This document shows positions 1 through 8,037 of a stretch of 64,000 nt of DNA, in pieces. The position numbers and the translations under genes were made by a program. Under the pieces are notes generated by a model. It searched no databases and had not been told where the DNA came from. It saw nothing but the letters and a program-made list of their open reading frames with translations. The stretch covers positions 248,001 through 312,000 of the forward strand of contig CAVYGS010000005.1 of NCBI GenBank assembly GCA_963768185.1, read 5' to 3'. The first letter of the stretch is position 1, and every line of letters begins with the position of its first letter. Source of the DNA: Palsa-461 sp963768185. GTDB lineage: Bacteria > Actinomycetota > Acidimicrobiia > Acidimicrobiales > RAAP-2.

Positions 1-281
1 AGATCTGGGTTGCCGCTCGCTCGCACATAGCCGACGGCAAAGACGGCGGTCGCCGCATAGAGGAAGGTGACCGCCACCAGGAACACCTCGGACAAGGAGT
101 CCACGCGGAGCCAGCCGGAGAACGCCGTGGTCGTCCTGGCTGGCACCAGCAGCAGCGCCAGGACGAACGACAGCACCCCGCCGGCCAGCGTGATCCCCTT
201 GGCCAACCGGACCGGTAGCCACCAGCAGACGACCCCGGCGGCGAGGGGGAAGGTCGTCAACACGATCAAGGTCCAACCCAC
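1..281 (-). CDS. hyfF: Hydrogenase-4 subunit F-like proton channel protein, N-terminal part (cut by window edge)
   Basis: Reading leftward from a GTG at 281, the frame stays open to the window edge and gives 93 residues. It shows a hydrophobic N-terminus, a second membrane segment rich in Leu/Val, and a DSLSEVFL stretch like the DxLSxxFL motif of NuoL/NuoM/HyfF antiporter-type subunits. It starts 2 bp after the hyfE stop, so it is the third gene of a leftward operon. The family moves protons in the membrane arm of hydrogenase-4, formate hydrogenlyase or related complexes. Most of the protein lies outside the window, so HyfF versus HyfB/HyfD is inferred mainly from gene order. Confidence 0.7.
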   Translation of the reverse strand, partial: MGWTLIVLTTFPLAAGVVCWWLPVRLAKGITLAGGVLSFVLALLLVPARTTTAFSGWLRVDSLSEVFLVAVTFLYAATAVFAVGYVRASGNPD

Positions 282-283
282 CG

Positions 284-964
284 CTAGCCCCTCAACCGAT
301 CGAGGATCTCGGTCGAGAGCGTCTGGCTCCGGCCGTGGTGGACACGGATCAGGATCCCGAAGACGACGACCGCAACCATGAGGTCGAAGAGAAAGGCCAC
401 CTCGACGATCAACGGCAGGCCCGCCGCCAACACGAAGCTGGCCACGGACACCCCATTTTCGAGCGAGAAGAATCCGACGGCCTGGGAGACGACGTCCGAG
501 CGGAGGATGACCAGCAAGAACGCGACCAGGATGACGGCGGCGGCCAACCCGAGTGTCGGAGTCGGCAACGATCGGGAGTGGATCGGCATGCTTCCGACGA
601 CGAAGAAGCCGAACACCGAGACGACGATCGCCAGCAACACCATCGTGGCCACCCCGAGGCGATGGCTGCTCACGAGGCCCACTTGTGTCCGGCGGATCAG
701 GCGGAGCACGAGCCGCGGGATCAGCACCACCTTCAAGGCGATGGAAAGGCCGGCCAACACGAACAACTGGTCGAGGTGCCGAGTCCCCGCGATGAGGATC
801 GCCAGTCCGCTCACTGCCAACGACTGGAGGGCGTAGAGCCGCACCTGCGTCCGCGCCAGCGGCGCTCGAAGCATCGCGAACTCGCTGAGCAGAATGACCA
901 GCGCGATCGCCTCGGAGCCTCCGGAAAACGTCGAAGGGACCGCCGAGGTCACCTCAACCACCAC
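284..964 (-). CDS. hyfE: Hydrogenase-4 component E-like membrane protein
   Basis: This 226-residue protein is almost entirely hydrophobic, with about six predicted membrane helices separated by short charged loops such as LRLIRRTQVG, and it ends in a short basic tail. Length and pattern match HyfE, the NuoK-containing small membrane subunit of hydrogenase-4-type complexes. The GTG start at 964 overlaps the end of hyfC by 11 bp, and the next gene starts 2 bp after its stop, which indicates translational coupling in a hyfC-hyfE-hyfF operon. The catalytic hydrogenase or oxidoreductase subunits are not in the window, so the reaction of the complex cannot be told from here. Confidence 0.82.
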   Translation of the reverse strand: MVVEVTSAVPSTFSGGSEAIALVILLSEFAMLRAPLARTQVRLYALQSLAVSGLAILIAGTRHLDQLFVLAGLSIALKVVLIPRLVLRLIRRTQVGLVSSHRLGVATMVLLAIVVSVFGFFVVGSMPIHSRSLPTPTLGLAAAVILVAFLLVILRSDVVSQAVGFFSLENGVSVASFVLAAGLPLIVEVAFLFDLMVAVVVFGILIRVHHGRSQTLSTEILDRLRG

Positions 965-1919
965 CGAGGTACTGCACCAAGACGGCGAGGATCGCCAGCA
1001 AGAAGGCCCCGGCCATGAACTCGGTGATCTTGAAGAGCCGCAACTTGGAGAAGCTGTTGTCGATCACCGCGAAGATGGCGCCGACACCGAAGGCCTTGGC
1101 GAGGAGGATGGGAATCGCGAGCAGCACCGGACCGGCCGATCGCGATCCGGCCAGCCCCCACGGCGCGGCAAAGACGTTGACCAACAGGACGTAGAGGATC
1201 AACTGCTTCATTGCGGCGCCCCACTTCAGGAGGGCGAAGAGGGGGCCCGAATGCTCGAAGCCTCGGGCCTCGTCGATCATCCCGAACTCGAGGGTGCTGG
1301 CATGGGTTTCGACTGGAATGCGTCCGGTGTCGTTCAACACCAGCAAGAAGAACGCGACGGCCGCCAGGAGGTGGGCGGGTCTGATCGCCTGGCTGAGGGA
1401 GGCGCGGGTTGCGGCCGCCTGGAAGTAGGGCAGATCCGTCGCGGTGACCAGCGCAACCGTGAAGGTGATGAACAGGAGGGAGGGCTCGATCAGCGCACCG
1501 AAGGTCATGGCGCGACTGCTGCCCAACTGTGCGTACGGCCCGTTCGTCTCGGCGGCGGCCAAGGCCACCGCGAATCCGCCGAGGGTGAGTATGAAGGCGC
1601 CGCCGAGGATGTCGCCCATGTACCCGAGCGGCAGCGGGAACGTCGTCAGGACCGGAATCAGCAGCGGGACGATCAGAAAGCAGGTGAAGGCGACGATCGG
1701 TCCGGCGACGAAGACCCAGCTCGAGTCCTCGGGAACCAGCGTCTCCTTCGAAAACAGCTTGGCGATGTCGTAGTAGGGCTGCAGGACCCGCGGGCCGCGC
1801 CGACCCTGCAGGCGGGCCTCAAGTCGTGCGATGGCGCCGCTGACGAGCGGCGCGAAGAAGAAGATCGTCAAGACCTGAAGCGCCTGAATTTGCGCCGGAG
1901 CCAGGTCCGCTGCGATCAC
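954..1919 (-). CDS. hyfC: Hydrogenase-4 component C / NuoH-like membrane subunit
   Basis: The protein is about 321 residues with eight or so membrane helices. It carries the NuoH/HycD-family landmarks: ARLEARLQGRRGPRVLQPYYD near residue 35 and the acidic region around GRIPVETHASTLEFGMIDE near residues 205-225, which anchors the quinone or ferredoxin-side module to the membrane arm. The start chosen is GTG at 1919 because a GGAGG sits 6 bp upstream; an in-frame GTG at 1937 has no ribosome site. It is the first recognisable gene of the leftward operon. No hyfB-like gene lies upstream, which is unlike the E. coli hyf order. Confidence 0.85.
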   Translation of the reverse strand: MIAADLAPAQIQALQVLTIFFFAPLVSGAIARLEARLQGRRGPRVLQPYYDIAKLFSKETLVPEDSSWVFVAGPIVAFTCFLIVPLLIPVLTTFPLPLGYMGDILGGAFILTLGGFAVALAAAETNGPYAQLGSSRAMTFGALIEPSLLFITFTVALVTATDLPYFQAAATRASLSQAIRPAHLLAAVAFFLLVLNDTGRIPVETHASTLEFGMIDEARGFEHSGPLFALLKWGAAMKQLILYVLLVNVFAAPWGLAGSRSAGPVLLAIPILLAKAFGVGAIFAVIDNSFSKLRLFKITEFMAGAFLLAILAVLVQYLGGG

Positions 1920-2087
1920 GAACAACCTCCACGTCACAAGTCACTGTGCGCAGAGGCCATCAGCCGATCGGCGGTTCGAGGTCCTCGGACCTCATCGGAG
2001 CCTCATCCGATGGGCTCACCATAGCCGGGGCGGATGACAAAACGATGGAAGGGACCGGAAGCCTTGGCCGTGGCTACCCTGGCCCCC

Positions 2088-2633
2088 ATGTCCGAAGTCT
2101 CTGAGCGCTACTCGACCATCGCCGACGGCTTCGCCGAGCGTGCGGCGGCCATCACGCCCGACCAGTGGTCCATCCCGACGCCGTGCACGGAGTGGACCGT
2201 GCGCGATCTCGTCGCCCACGTCGTGGGTACCCACCGCGGGGTCCGTGCGACGCTGGGCGGCGAAGCCGAGAAGGTGGACTCGGAGGGGGATCTCGTCGAG
2301 GCCTTTACCGATGCCCGGGCGTCCATCGAGTCTGCGCTCGCTGACCCGGAGCAGTCGGCCACGGCCATCGGCGGAATGTTCGGCGAGCAACCCTTCGAGT
2401 CCCTGGTCGGCCGGCTGCTGTGCTCCGACACGCTTGTCCACACCTGGGACCTGGCCCGCGCCACCGGTCAGGACGAACAGTTGGATCCGGTTGCGGTCGA
2501 GCGCTGCATAGAGTTCCTCACCCCGATCGGCGAGGCCATCCGGCGCCCCGGCGGCTTTGCCTCGGAGATCACCCCGCCGGAAGGCTCCGACGACCAGACG
2601 CGGCTCCTCAACTTCTGCGGCCGCGCGATTTAG
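2088..2633 (+). CDS. TIGR03086 / mycothiol-dependent maleylpyruvate isomerase-like metal-binding protein
   Basis: From the ATG at 2088 this encodes 181 residues. Features seen are PTPCTEWTVRDLVAHVVGTH near residue 30-50 and DTLVHTWDLARATGQ near residue 125, which carry the His/Asp residues used for metal binding in the DinB-like, mycothiol-dependent isomerase N-terminal superfamily. Members are four-helix proteins of actinobacteria, and most have no proven substrate. The open frame extends 18 codons further upstream, but the ATG at 2088 fits the family start. It converges on the GNAT gene with a 22-bp gap and is probably a single-gene unit. Confidence 0.8.
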   Translation: MSEVSERYSTIADGFAERAAAITPDQWSIPTPCTEWTVRDLVAHVVGTHRGVRATLGGEAEKVDSEGDLVEAFTDARASIESALADPEQSATAIGGMFGEQPFESLVGRLLCSDTLVHTWDLARATGQDEQLDPVAVERCIEFLTPIGEAIRRPGGFASEITPPEGSDDQTRLLNFCGRAI

Positions 2634-2655
2634 ACCCGGTCGCGGTCCGAATGCG

Positions 2656-3516
2656 TCAGCCGTACCCCCCGCTCGGGATGTAGGGAGTCGGCGGCCCCGG
2701 CATCGCGCGCACCATGACCGCCCCGGAGGGGTGCAGGTCGACGCCGGCGTTGACCAGGGCGGTGATCGCCCACTGCTGTGCCGCGGTGAGCCACCCGACC
2801 GCGACGTCCGCGCCCTCGGGAATGTCCGCCAGCACGGTCTCCAAGAGCGCGCCGGCGGCCTCCTCGTCGCGGGCCCCGAGCGTGATGAGGCGGTCGTCGC
2901 GCGCCAGCGCGTAGCCACGATCCTCCATCACGAGGAGGCGGATACCGGGATCCCCCAACAGGTGCTCAATGTCGACGCGGCGCGTCGATCCACGGCGCTC
3001 CCGATCGACGGAGTCCACCACCTCGAGGTCGGCCATCCCAGCGCGCCGCACCCTCGCGTCGGGCGACGCGCGACGGACGACGCCATTGGCAATGAGGGCG
3101 GGGTGGCACGAGAACCCGGCCGACGCGTAGAGGGCGACGGCCGAGGGGTCACGGGACGCCTGGATCGTCCCGGGTGTGTCCGGCTCGACGGTGTCGAGCG
3201 TGGCGTCCAACAACCGGCGGCCGAGCCCGAGACCCTGGTGATCCGGGAGTGTGGCGAGCAGCGAGAGGACCCAGTAGCCCTCGCGCACGAAGGACTGCGA
3301 GAAGGCGACCACCGCGCTGTCGGCCTCGACGACGAAGGATCCGTCGGGGTCGGTCCCAAGAAAGTGGCGCATGCGGCTCTGGATGCGATGGTCGATCTCC
3401 TCGGAGCGCTCGGGTGCCTCCAGGCGATACTCGACGGCCATCGCCGACAGCGCGTCCTGCCACACGGACGAGGCTGCTCGGACGTCCGCTTCGACCATAG
3501 CGCGCAGGGTGACCAT
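2656..3516 (-). CDS. GNAT family N-acetyltransferase, probably tandem-domain
   Basis: The protein has 286 residues from the ATG at 3516. The N-terminal half holds the acetyl-CoA-binding signature LPDHQGLGLGRRLLDATLD preceded by strand WVLSLLA and followed by ALYASAGF, a textbook GNAT core. The C-terminal half (about residues 160-286) looks like a second, degenerate GNAT fold, ending in a Pro/Gly tail. Such tandem GNATs acetylate small molecules or proteins, and the substrate is unknown. The reading frame is open far upstream, but that part overlaps the next gene in another frame. The start at 3516 begins with the usual MVTLRAMVEADV. Confidence 0.82.
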   Translation of the reverse strand: MVTLRAMVEADVRAASSVWQDALSAMAVEYRLEAPERSEEIDHRIQSRMRHFLGTDPDGSFVVEADSAVVAFSQSFVREGYWVLSLLATLPDHQGLGLGRRLLDATLDTVEPDTPGTIQASRDPSAVALYASAGFSCHPALIANGVVRRASPDARVRRAGMADLEVVDSVDRERRGSTRRVDIEHLLGDPGIRLLVMEDRGYALARDDRLITLGARDEEAAGALLETVLADIPEGADVAVGWLTAAQQWAITALVNAGVDLHPSGAVMVRAMPGPPTPYIPSGGYG

Positions 3517-3530
3517 GGCCCGATCTTGCC

Positions 3531-3791
3531 TTACGGGCCGCCCCACTCCCGGACTCTGGCGCGCCGGGATCGGACCCGCCAGCCCAACATCCCGCCACGC
3601 ACGACGGCCCAACCCGTCAGGATCCCGCCCACCGTGTAGTGACCCAACGCGAGCAGCACGACGCCCACCACCAACAGCACCGCGAGGAAGCGCAGCCTGG
3701 TCTTGACCATGCGGGCCATGCGCGCCGCCGGTGTGTCGTGGTCGAAGCGAGGGGGCGGCGGGAACTGTTCGGAGGGATTGGGGTTGGTCAC
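3531..3791 (-). CDS. Small two-helix membrane protein, unknown
   Basis: This 86-residue protein starts at GTG 3791, overlapping the TGA of the upstream glycosyltransferase gene in a GTGA junction, so the two are probably translationally coupled. It has a Pro-rich cytoplasmic N-terminus, a basic segment (MARMVKTRLR), two hydrophobic segments around residues 35-65 (FLAVLLVVGVVLLALGHYTV and the following GGILTGWAVV), and an Arg-rich C-terminal tail. No known domain was recognised. Its tight coupling suggests an accessory role beside the glycosyltransferase, which is inference only. Confidence 0.65.
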   Translation of the reverse strand: MTNPNPSEQFPPPPRFDHDTPAARMARMVKTRLRFLAVLLVVGVVLLALGHYTVGGILTGWAVVRGGMLGWRVRSRRARVREWGGP

Positions 3792-5689
3792 GATGTCGGG
3801 CAGAAGTAGATCCCGATCCCTCGAATCGCGACCCCTCCAAGGACCCGGCGGCAGTTGCGCTCGATCCATCGGTACCGGGGGTCCTTCGAGGTCGGGCTGG
3901 CCAGCACGATGCGAAAGTAGTCCTCTGCGACCAGGCGCTGCAGGGTACCGAGCGATGGCGAGGCGCCGGTGCCGTTGTAGCCGCCCAGCGGGTAGACCTC
4001 GCGGCCGCTCACGAAGATCGTCGGCGCCGCCAGGACGGCGGTCTGGGTCGCCAACAGATAGCGCGTGTGAAACTGGTGCTGGAGCTTCACGAGACCGGGG
4101 AGCTGCGCCGCCGCGACGACCCGCGTCTGCGGCCCGAACAGCAGCTCGTTCACGTTGGCGACGGCCAACGACTCGAAGGGCGTATCGAAGGAGCCCAGTC
4201 CGTTGGCCACCGCAGTGCCTGACGCGACCGCCGGGATGATGAGCGACGACGCCAGGACCGCGGCGAGCACCGCCCCAGCAGCAAAACGCCAGCGAACGAG
4301 CGTCGACCCGACCGCTGCCAGTGCGGCGGCCGACCCGGCAGCGAGCGTCACCGGGCCGATCCAGGAGGAGACGCCGACGCCCTGTGCGGGGACCAGCCAC
4401 GCGCCATAGATCGCCGTTCCGAGCACCGTGACCGCGACGACGACACGACCGATCGGGCTGGAACGGTGCTCCCATGCGATCGCAAGCCCGGTCGCGACGA
4501 CGCCGGCGATCGCCGGCGTCAGGGCGGACACGTAGTACGAGTTGATCGTCGTACTCACGCTGAAGACTGCGATGAGCACGGCCAGCCACGTCCCCCACAG
4601 CAGCAGACTCGCCCTCAATGGATCGCCCCGAGGACGCCGGCGACGGGCAACGAGACCGAACCCGAGCGCCACCACCGACGCCGGAATCAGCCAGCCCGTG
4701 TCTTCCCCGAAGGGCCCGACGAGCATCCGGTTCCAGCCCTCCGGAGTGGACGGCAGATGGCCCAGCCCGATCGTCTCGAACAACACCTCGTTGGGTGAGG
4801 GTTGGTTCAGACGGCCGAAGCCGTTGTACTCGAACACCTGCTGGAAGAGGGAGTCGTTGTGGCTCCCGTCCACATAGGGGCGGCCGTCCTTGGGTTGCGC
4901 GGTCACGTAGAGCATCCAGCTCAGCGAGACCGCCGCGGCCAGCACCGCCAGCACGCCGAGCCCGAGGATCCGTTTGCGCAGCCTGAGGGGGGCCGCGACG
5001 AGAAAGACGAGACCGATCGCCGGCAGAACGAGCCAGGCCTCCAGCATCTTGGCCTGGAAGGCCAGACCCACCCAGAGGGCCGCGAGGACCATGTGCCGCA
5101 CATGCCCGGTGAGCACGCCGCTCACGGTGGCGTCCGCGGCCAACACCACGAGCAGGATCATGAGGCTGTCGGAGATGTTCCCGCGGTTGAGCGTGACGTT
5201 TGCGGGTGCCGCGACGAGCACCGCCGCGGCGACGATGCCGGCGACCGGGCCGGCCAGTCGGCGCACCACCCGGTACAGCACGAGGACCGTGAGGGCGCCC
5301 TCGACGATCTGAGGGAGCGCGATCGCCCAGTCGTGGAGGCCGAACAGACGGACCGAGAGGGCCTGTACCCAGAAGGCGCCCGGCAGCTTGTCGGTCGACA
5401 CCGACCCGATCGGGTCAAACGCCGCGTACAGGAAGTCGTGCCAGCTCATCGACATGCTGCGCACCGCGGCGGCGTAGTAAATCTCGAGGTAGCCCGACGC
5501 CCGCCAGGAGTAGAGGAACGCCGAGACCCCCGACAGGACAAGGAGCGTGGGTCGCGCCCAGAAAGGCTGGTCGGGCGGCGACCGGAGAAACACGGCACGC
5601 CGAAGCCAGCGCCTCGATGGCGCGCCCGTCGAAGCTGGCTTGGACGAGGCTTCGACGGGTGGTTGGTCGAACGGGGGTTCCACGCTCAT
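3788..5689 (-). CDS. Glycosyltransferase family 39 (ArnT/PMT-like) integral membrane protein
   Basis: The protein has 633 residues from the ATG at 5689 and about 12 membrane helices. The first luminal loop carries YYAAAVRSMSMSWHDFLYA followed by FDPIGSVSTDKLPGAFWVQ, the acidic and DKxP pattern of GT39 (dolichyl- or polyprenyl-phosphate-mannose and ArnT-type) enzymes. The C-terminal part is a smaller soluble domain. Enzymes of this group move a sugar from a polyprenyl-phosphate donor to a protein or lipid on the outer face of the membrane. The actual sugar and acceptor cannot be read from the sequence. It overlaps small genes on both sides by 4 bp, giving a three-gene leftward operon. Confidence 0.85.
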   Translation of the reverse strand: MSVEPPFDQPPVEASSKPASTGAPSRRWLRRAVFLRSPPDQPFWARPTLLVLSGVSAFLYSWRASGYLEIYYAAAVRSMSMSWHDFLYAAFDPIGSVSTDKLPGAFWVQALSVRLFGLHDWAIALPQIVEGALTVLVLYRVVRRLAGPVAGIVAAAVLVAAPANVTLNRGNISDSLMILLVVLAADATVSGVLTGHVRHMVLAALWVGLAFQAKMLEAWLVLPAIGLVFLVAAPLRLRKRILGLGVLAVLAAAVSLSWMLYVTAQPKDGRPYVDGSHNDSLFQQVFEYNGFGRLNQPSPNEVLFETIGLGHLPSTPEGWNRMLVGPFGEDTGWLIPASVVALGFGLVARRRRPRGDPLRASLLLWGTWLAVLIAVFSVSTTINSYYVSALTPAIAGVVATGLAIAWEHRSSPIGRVVVAVTVLGTAIYGAWLVPAQGVGVSSWIGPVTLAAGSAAALAAVGSTLVRWRFAAGAVLAAVLASSLIIPAVASGTAVANGLGSFDTPFESLAVANVNELLFGPQTRVVAAAQLPGLVKLQHQFHTRYLLATQTAVLAAPTIFVSGREVYPLGGYNGTGASPSLGTLQRLVAEDYFRIVLASPTSKDPRYRWIERNCRRVLGGVAIRGIGIYFCPTS

Positions 5690-5889
5690 CGACGCATGCC
5701 TGCGCGCGCTCGCCCCACGGAGACGACAGCGGGGAGCGCGGCGCGCGTCGTCGCGATGTCGTTCGCGTCGACCCGCGCCGCGACCACGGTCGCTCGACCG
5801 ACGGCATGACAAATCTCTCGAGCGAAGGCCTGGCCACCGGCTACCTGCTTTGAAATCAAGTGCCTCTCCGCGAGTTCCCGGATCTCCAT
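5686..5889 (-). CDS. Possible small protein upstream of the glycosyltransferase
   Basis: A 67-codon frame starts at ATG 5889 behind a good ribosome site (GAGGGA about 5 bp upstream) and stops in an ATGA overlap with the glycosyltransferase start. The predicted product is soluble, Ala/Arg-rich and begins MEIRELAERHLISKQ. No family was recognised. Support comes from the ribosome site and the stop-start overlap, not from similarity. It could equally be a leader peptide that couples translation, or a chance frame in GC-rich DNA. Confidence 0.4.
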   Translation of the reverse strand: MEIRELAERHLISKQVAGGQAFAREICHAVGRATVVAARVDANDIATTRAALPAVVSVGRARAGMRR

Positions 5890-6121
5890 ACTTCCCTCGG
5901 TTTGTCGTTGCAGTCGTTGGGATTGACCGTCACCACTGTGTCCCAGCTGACTCTGCTCGTCCAAGAGTGAGACCCTTCGGAGGCCAGACCATGTGCCGTG
6001 GGCGCCTCCACACCTCTCTCCCGCCCGAGCGGCGGAGGGATCTTCGGAACTCGCCGACGCGTCCTCGCTCGTGGTGCGTGCCCACGGGGCAGACCATCGG
6101 CCCGTGGGGTAGAAGTTCAGG

Positions 6122-7975
6122 ATGATCTGCTCCTCGGGCCGCGTCCGCCCGGCCCTGGTCCGTACACTCGGCGCGTCGGTCCTGGCCATCGGGGTGTGGA
6201 GCACGCTGATTGCGCCCTCGACGTCAGCCGGCGCCTCGAACAACCTGCCCATGCCATTTGGCCGGCTGGTGTGCGCACCGAAGTACGGCGTCACGTTCTG
6301 CCAAGGCGGCCTGGTCGACGGCCAGGACCGACGCGTCCCGAGTTTCGACGGGGTGCCCCTCGACGCCGACGTCACCTTGCCGGCCACCGGGAAGGCGCCC
6401 TACCCATTGTTCGTGCTCCTCCACGGGCTCGGTGGGAACAAACTCGAAATGGAGTCCACCAGGGACGACGGCTTGCTCGACAACGTGACGCTCGCCTCCG
6501 ATGGCTGGGCCGTGCTCACCTACAGCGCGAGGGGATTCGGCAACTCGTGCGGGACCGCGGCGTCGAGGCTGAACACGCCCGCGTGTGCGAAAGGCTGGAT
6601 ACAACTCGCCGACCAGCGCTACGAGGTCCGAGACACCCAGTACCTGGCCGGAATGTTGGTCGACGAGGGGTACGCGCGTCCGGGGATCGCGGTGTCGGGG
6701 ATCTCCTACGGCGCTGGCCAGACGCTCGAGCTCTCGATGTTGAAGAACCGGACCGAGCTCTTGAACGGGAAGCTCGTGCCCTTCGTGAGCCCGCAGAAGC
6801 ACATCCCGATGACGATCGCCGCCGCCTATGCCGTGTGGCCCTGGGACGACCTCGACACCGCGCTCGTGCCCAACGGCAATCTTTCGACCGCCACGGCCAC
6901 CCCCGCCAAGGCCGACCGCTCTCCGGTGGGAGTGGCCAAAGAGGAGTGGGACGAGGTCCTGTATGCGGCCTCGAACGGATCCGGGTACCTCTCCCCAGTC
7001 GGTGCCGACCCCGAGGCCGACCTCACCGCATGGGAGGCCGCCACTGTCGCCGGCGAGCCGTTCACCTCGGGTGAGTCCGATGCGATCGTCGACCTCCAGA
7101 AGTACAAGTCGGCCATCAGCATCCCCATGGCCAAGGGTGGGCCCGCGCCAACCGTCATCCAGAGCGGGTGGACCGACACGCTCTTCCCGGTCAACGAGGC
7201 GCTGCACTTCGCCAACGCCGTACACGCGGCGGGGTCCAAGAGCCCGTTGCTGCTCGTGTTCGACGACGTCGGGCATCCGTGGGCCGAGGACAAGCCGGCC
7301 GACGTCGCCTTCAACAACGAGACCGGGATCGGGTTCATGAACACCGTCGTCCTGCACCACAAGACGCCGCGCACCGGCGTCCTGGTCCGCGCCCAGACCT
7401 GCCCGATCAGCGCGCCCTCGGGCCCGACCGTGTCGGCGCGGTCGTGGAGCTCACTTCAGCACGGCGCGATTGTGCTCAGCGGGGCCGCGACCCAGGAGGT
7501 GACTTCGAGCGGCGGTGACCCGAGCGTCGCCGCTGCGCTCGACGGCGTCATCAAGCCGCTGTGCGCCAACCTCCCCGGCGCCGACGAACCGGGGACCGCG
7601 ACGTACTCGATCGAGGCCGGGAGCAAGGGCCTGCACATCCTGGGCGGCGTCGTGATCAACGCGAAGCTGTCCATCACCGGCAACTACCCCGAGCTGATCG
7701 GTCGCCTCTGGGACGTCGCACCCGGGGGCGCGACGCGTCAGATCGTCGAGATGGGAGCGTTCCGGCCATCGGTGAACCAGGCGTCGGGCACCCCGGCGAG
7801 CGCCACGGCAACCGAGTCGATCTCCTTCGAGCTGCCGCCGAACGACTACGAGATCGCCACCGGCCATACGCTGGAGCTCGAGCTGGTCGGAAGCAACGCA
7901 CCGTTCTTCCGCAAGTCGAACGCGACCTTCACCATCGCGGTCTCTGATCTCAAGGCAACGGTGAGGCTCGGCTAA
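6122..7975 (+). CDS. Secreted CocE/NonD-type (S15-like) alpha/beta hydrolase
   Basis: The 617-residue protein begins with a signal peptide (basic RVRPALVR then a hydrophobic core to about residue 35). The alpha/beta-hydrolase domain has the oxyanion segment HGLGG at 101-105 and the nucleophile elbow GISYG with Ser195; a later DDVGHPW supplies the likely His. The C-terminal third is beta-rich, as in the X-Pro dipeptidyl-peptidase C-terminal jelly-roll domain, and carries the usual late SFELPPNDY. Such enzymes cleave acyl-peptide, ester or amide bonds outside the cell, and the substrate is unknown. The 232 bp between the small reading frame ending the previous cluster and this start hold no other gene I could support. 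Confidence 0.85.
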   Translation: MICSSGRVRPALVRTLGASVLAIGVWSTLIAPSTSAGASNNLPMPFGRLVCAPKYGVTFCQGGLVDGQDRRVPSFDGVPLDADVTLPATGKAPYPLFVLLHGLGGNKLEMESTRDDGLLDNVTLASDGWAVLTYSARGFGNSCGTAASRLNTPACAKGWIQLADQRYEVRDTQYLAGMLVDEGYARPGIAVSGISYGAGQTLELSMLKNRTELLNGKLVPFVSPQKHIPMTIAAAYAVWPWDDLDTALVPNGNLSTATATPAKADRSPVGVAKEEWDEVLYAASNGSGYLSPVGADPEADLTAWEAATVAGEPFTSGESDAIVDLQKYKSAISIPMAKGGPAPTVIQSGWTDTLFPVNEALHFANAVHAAGSKSPLLLVFDDVGHPWAEDKPADVAFNNETGIGFMNTVVLHHKTPRTGVLVRAQTCPISAPSGPTVSARSWSSLQHGAIVLSGAATQEVTSSGGDPSVAAALDGVIKPLCANLPGADEPGTATYSIEAGSKGLHILGGVVINAKLSITGNYPELIGRLWDVAPGGATRQIVEMGAFRPSVNQASGTPASATATESISFELPPNDYEIATGHTLELELVGSNAPFFRKSNATFTIAVSDLKATVRLG

Positions 7976-7996
7976 AACCGTCGGCCAACCGGTTTT
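7974..7996. terminator. Candidate bidirectional terminator hairpin
   Basis: The short inverted repeat AAAACCG / CGGTTTT (7974-7980 and 7990-7996) has a 9-base loop. It starts in the stop codon of the CocE-like gene and lies 41 bp beyond the end of the convergent esterase gene. Because A and T runs flank the stem on both sides it could end transcription from either direction. Confidence 0.5.
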
Positions 7997-8037
7997 GGCA
8001 GCGACGCCCTCGACCCTCATCGAGCCGGTGCTCCTCC

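Noticed and set aside
1..6. AGATCT (BglII site) at the first base of the window
   Set aside because: A six-base site at the edge is not evidence of a cloning junction; chance is enough.
335..2024. Plus-strand frames opposite hyfE and hyfC
   Set aside because: They mirror the hydrophobic hyf genes as charged low-complexity peptides and have no start signals.
4802..5809. Plus-strand frame rich in Glu/Asp/His/Arg opposite the glycosyltransferase
   Set aside because: Composition and position are those of an antisense shadow of a membrane protein gene.
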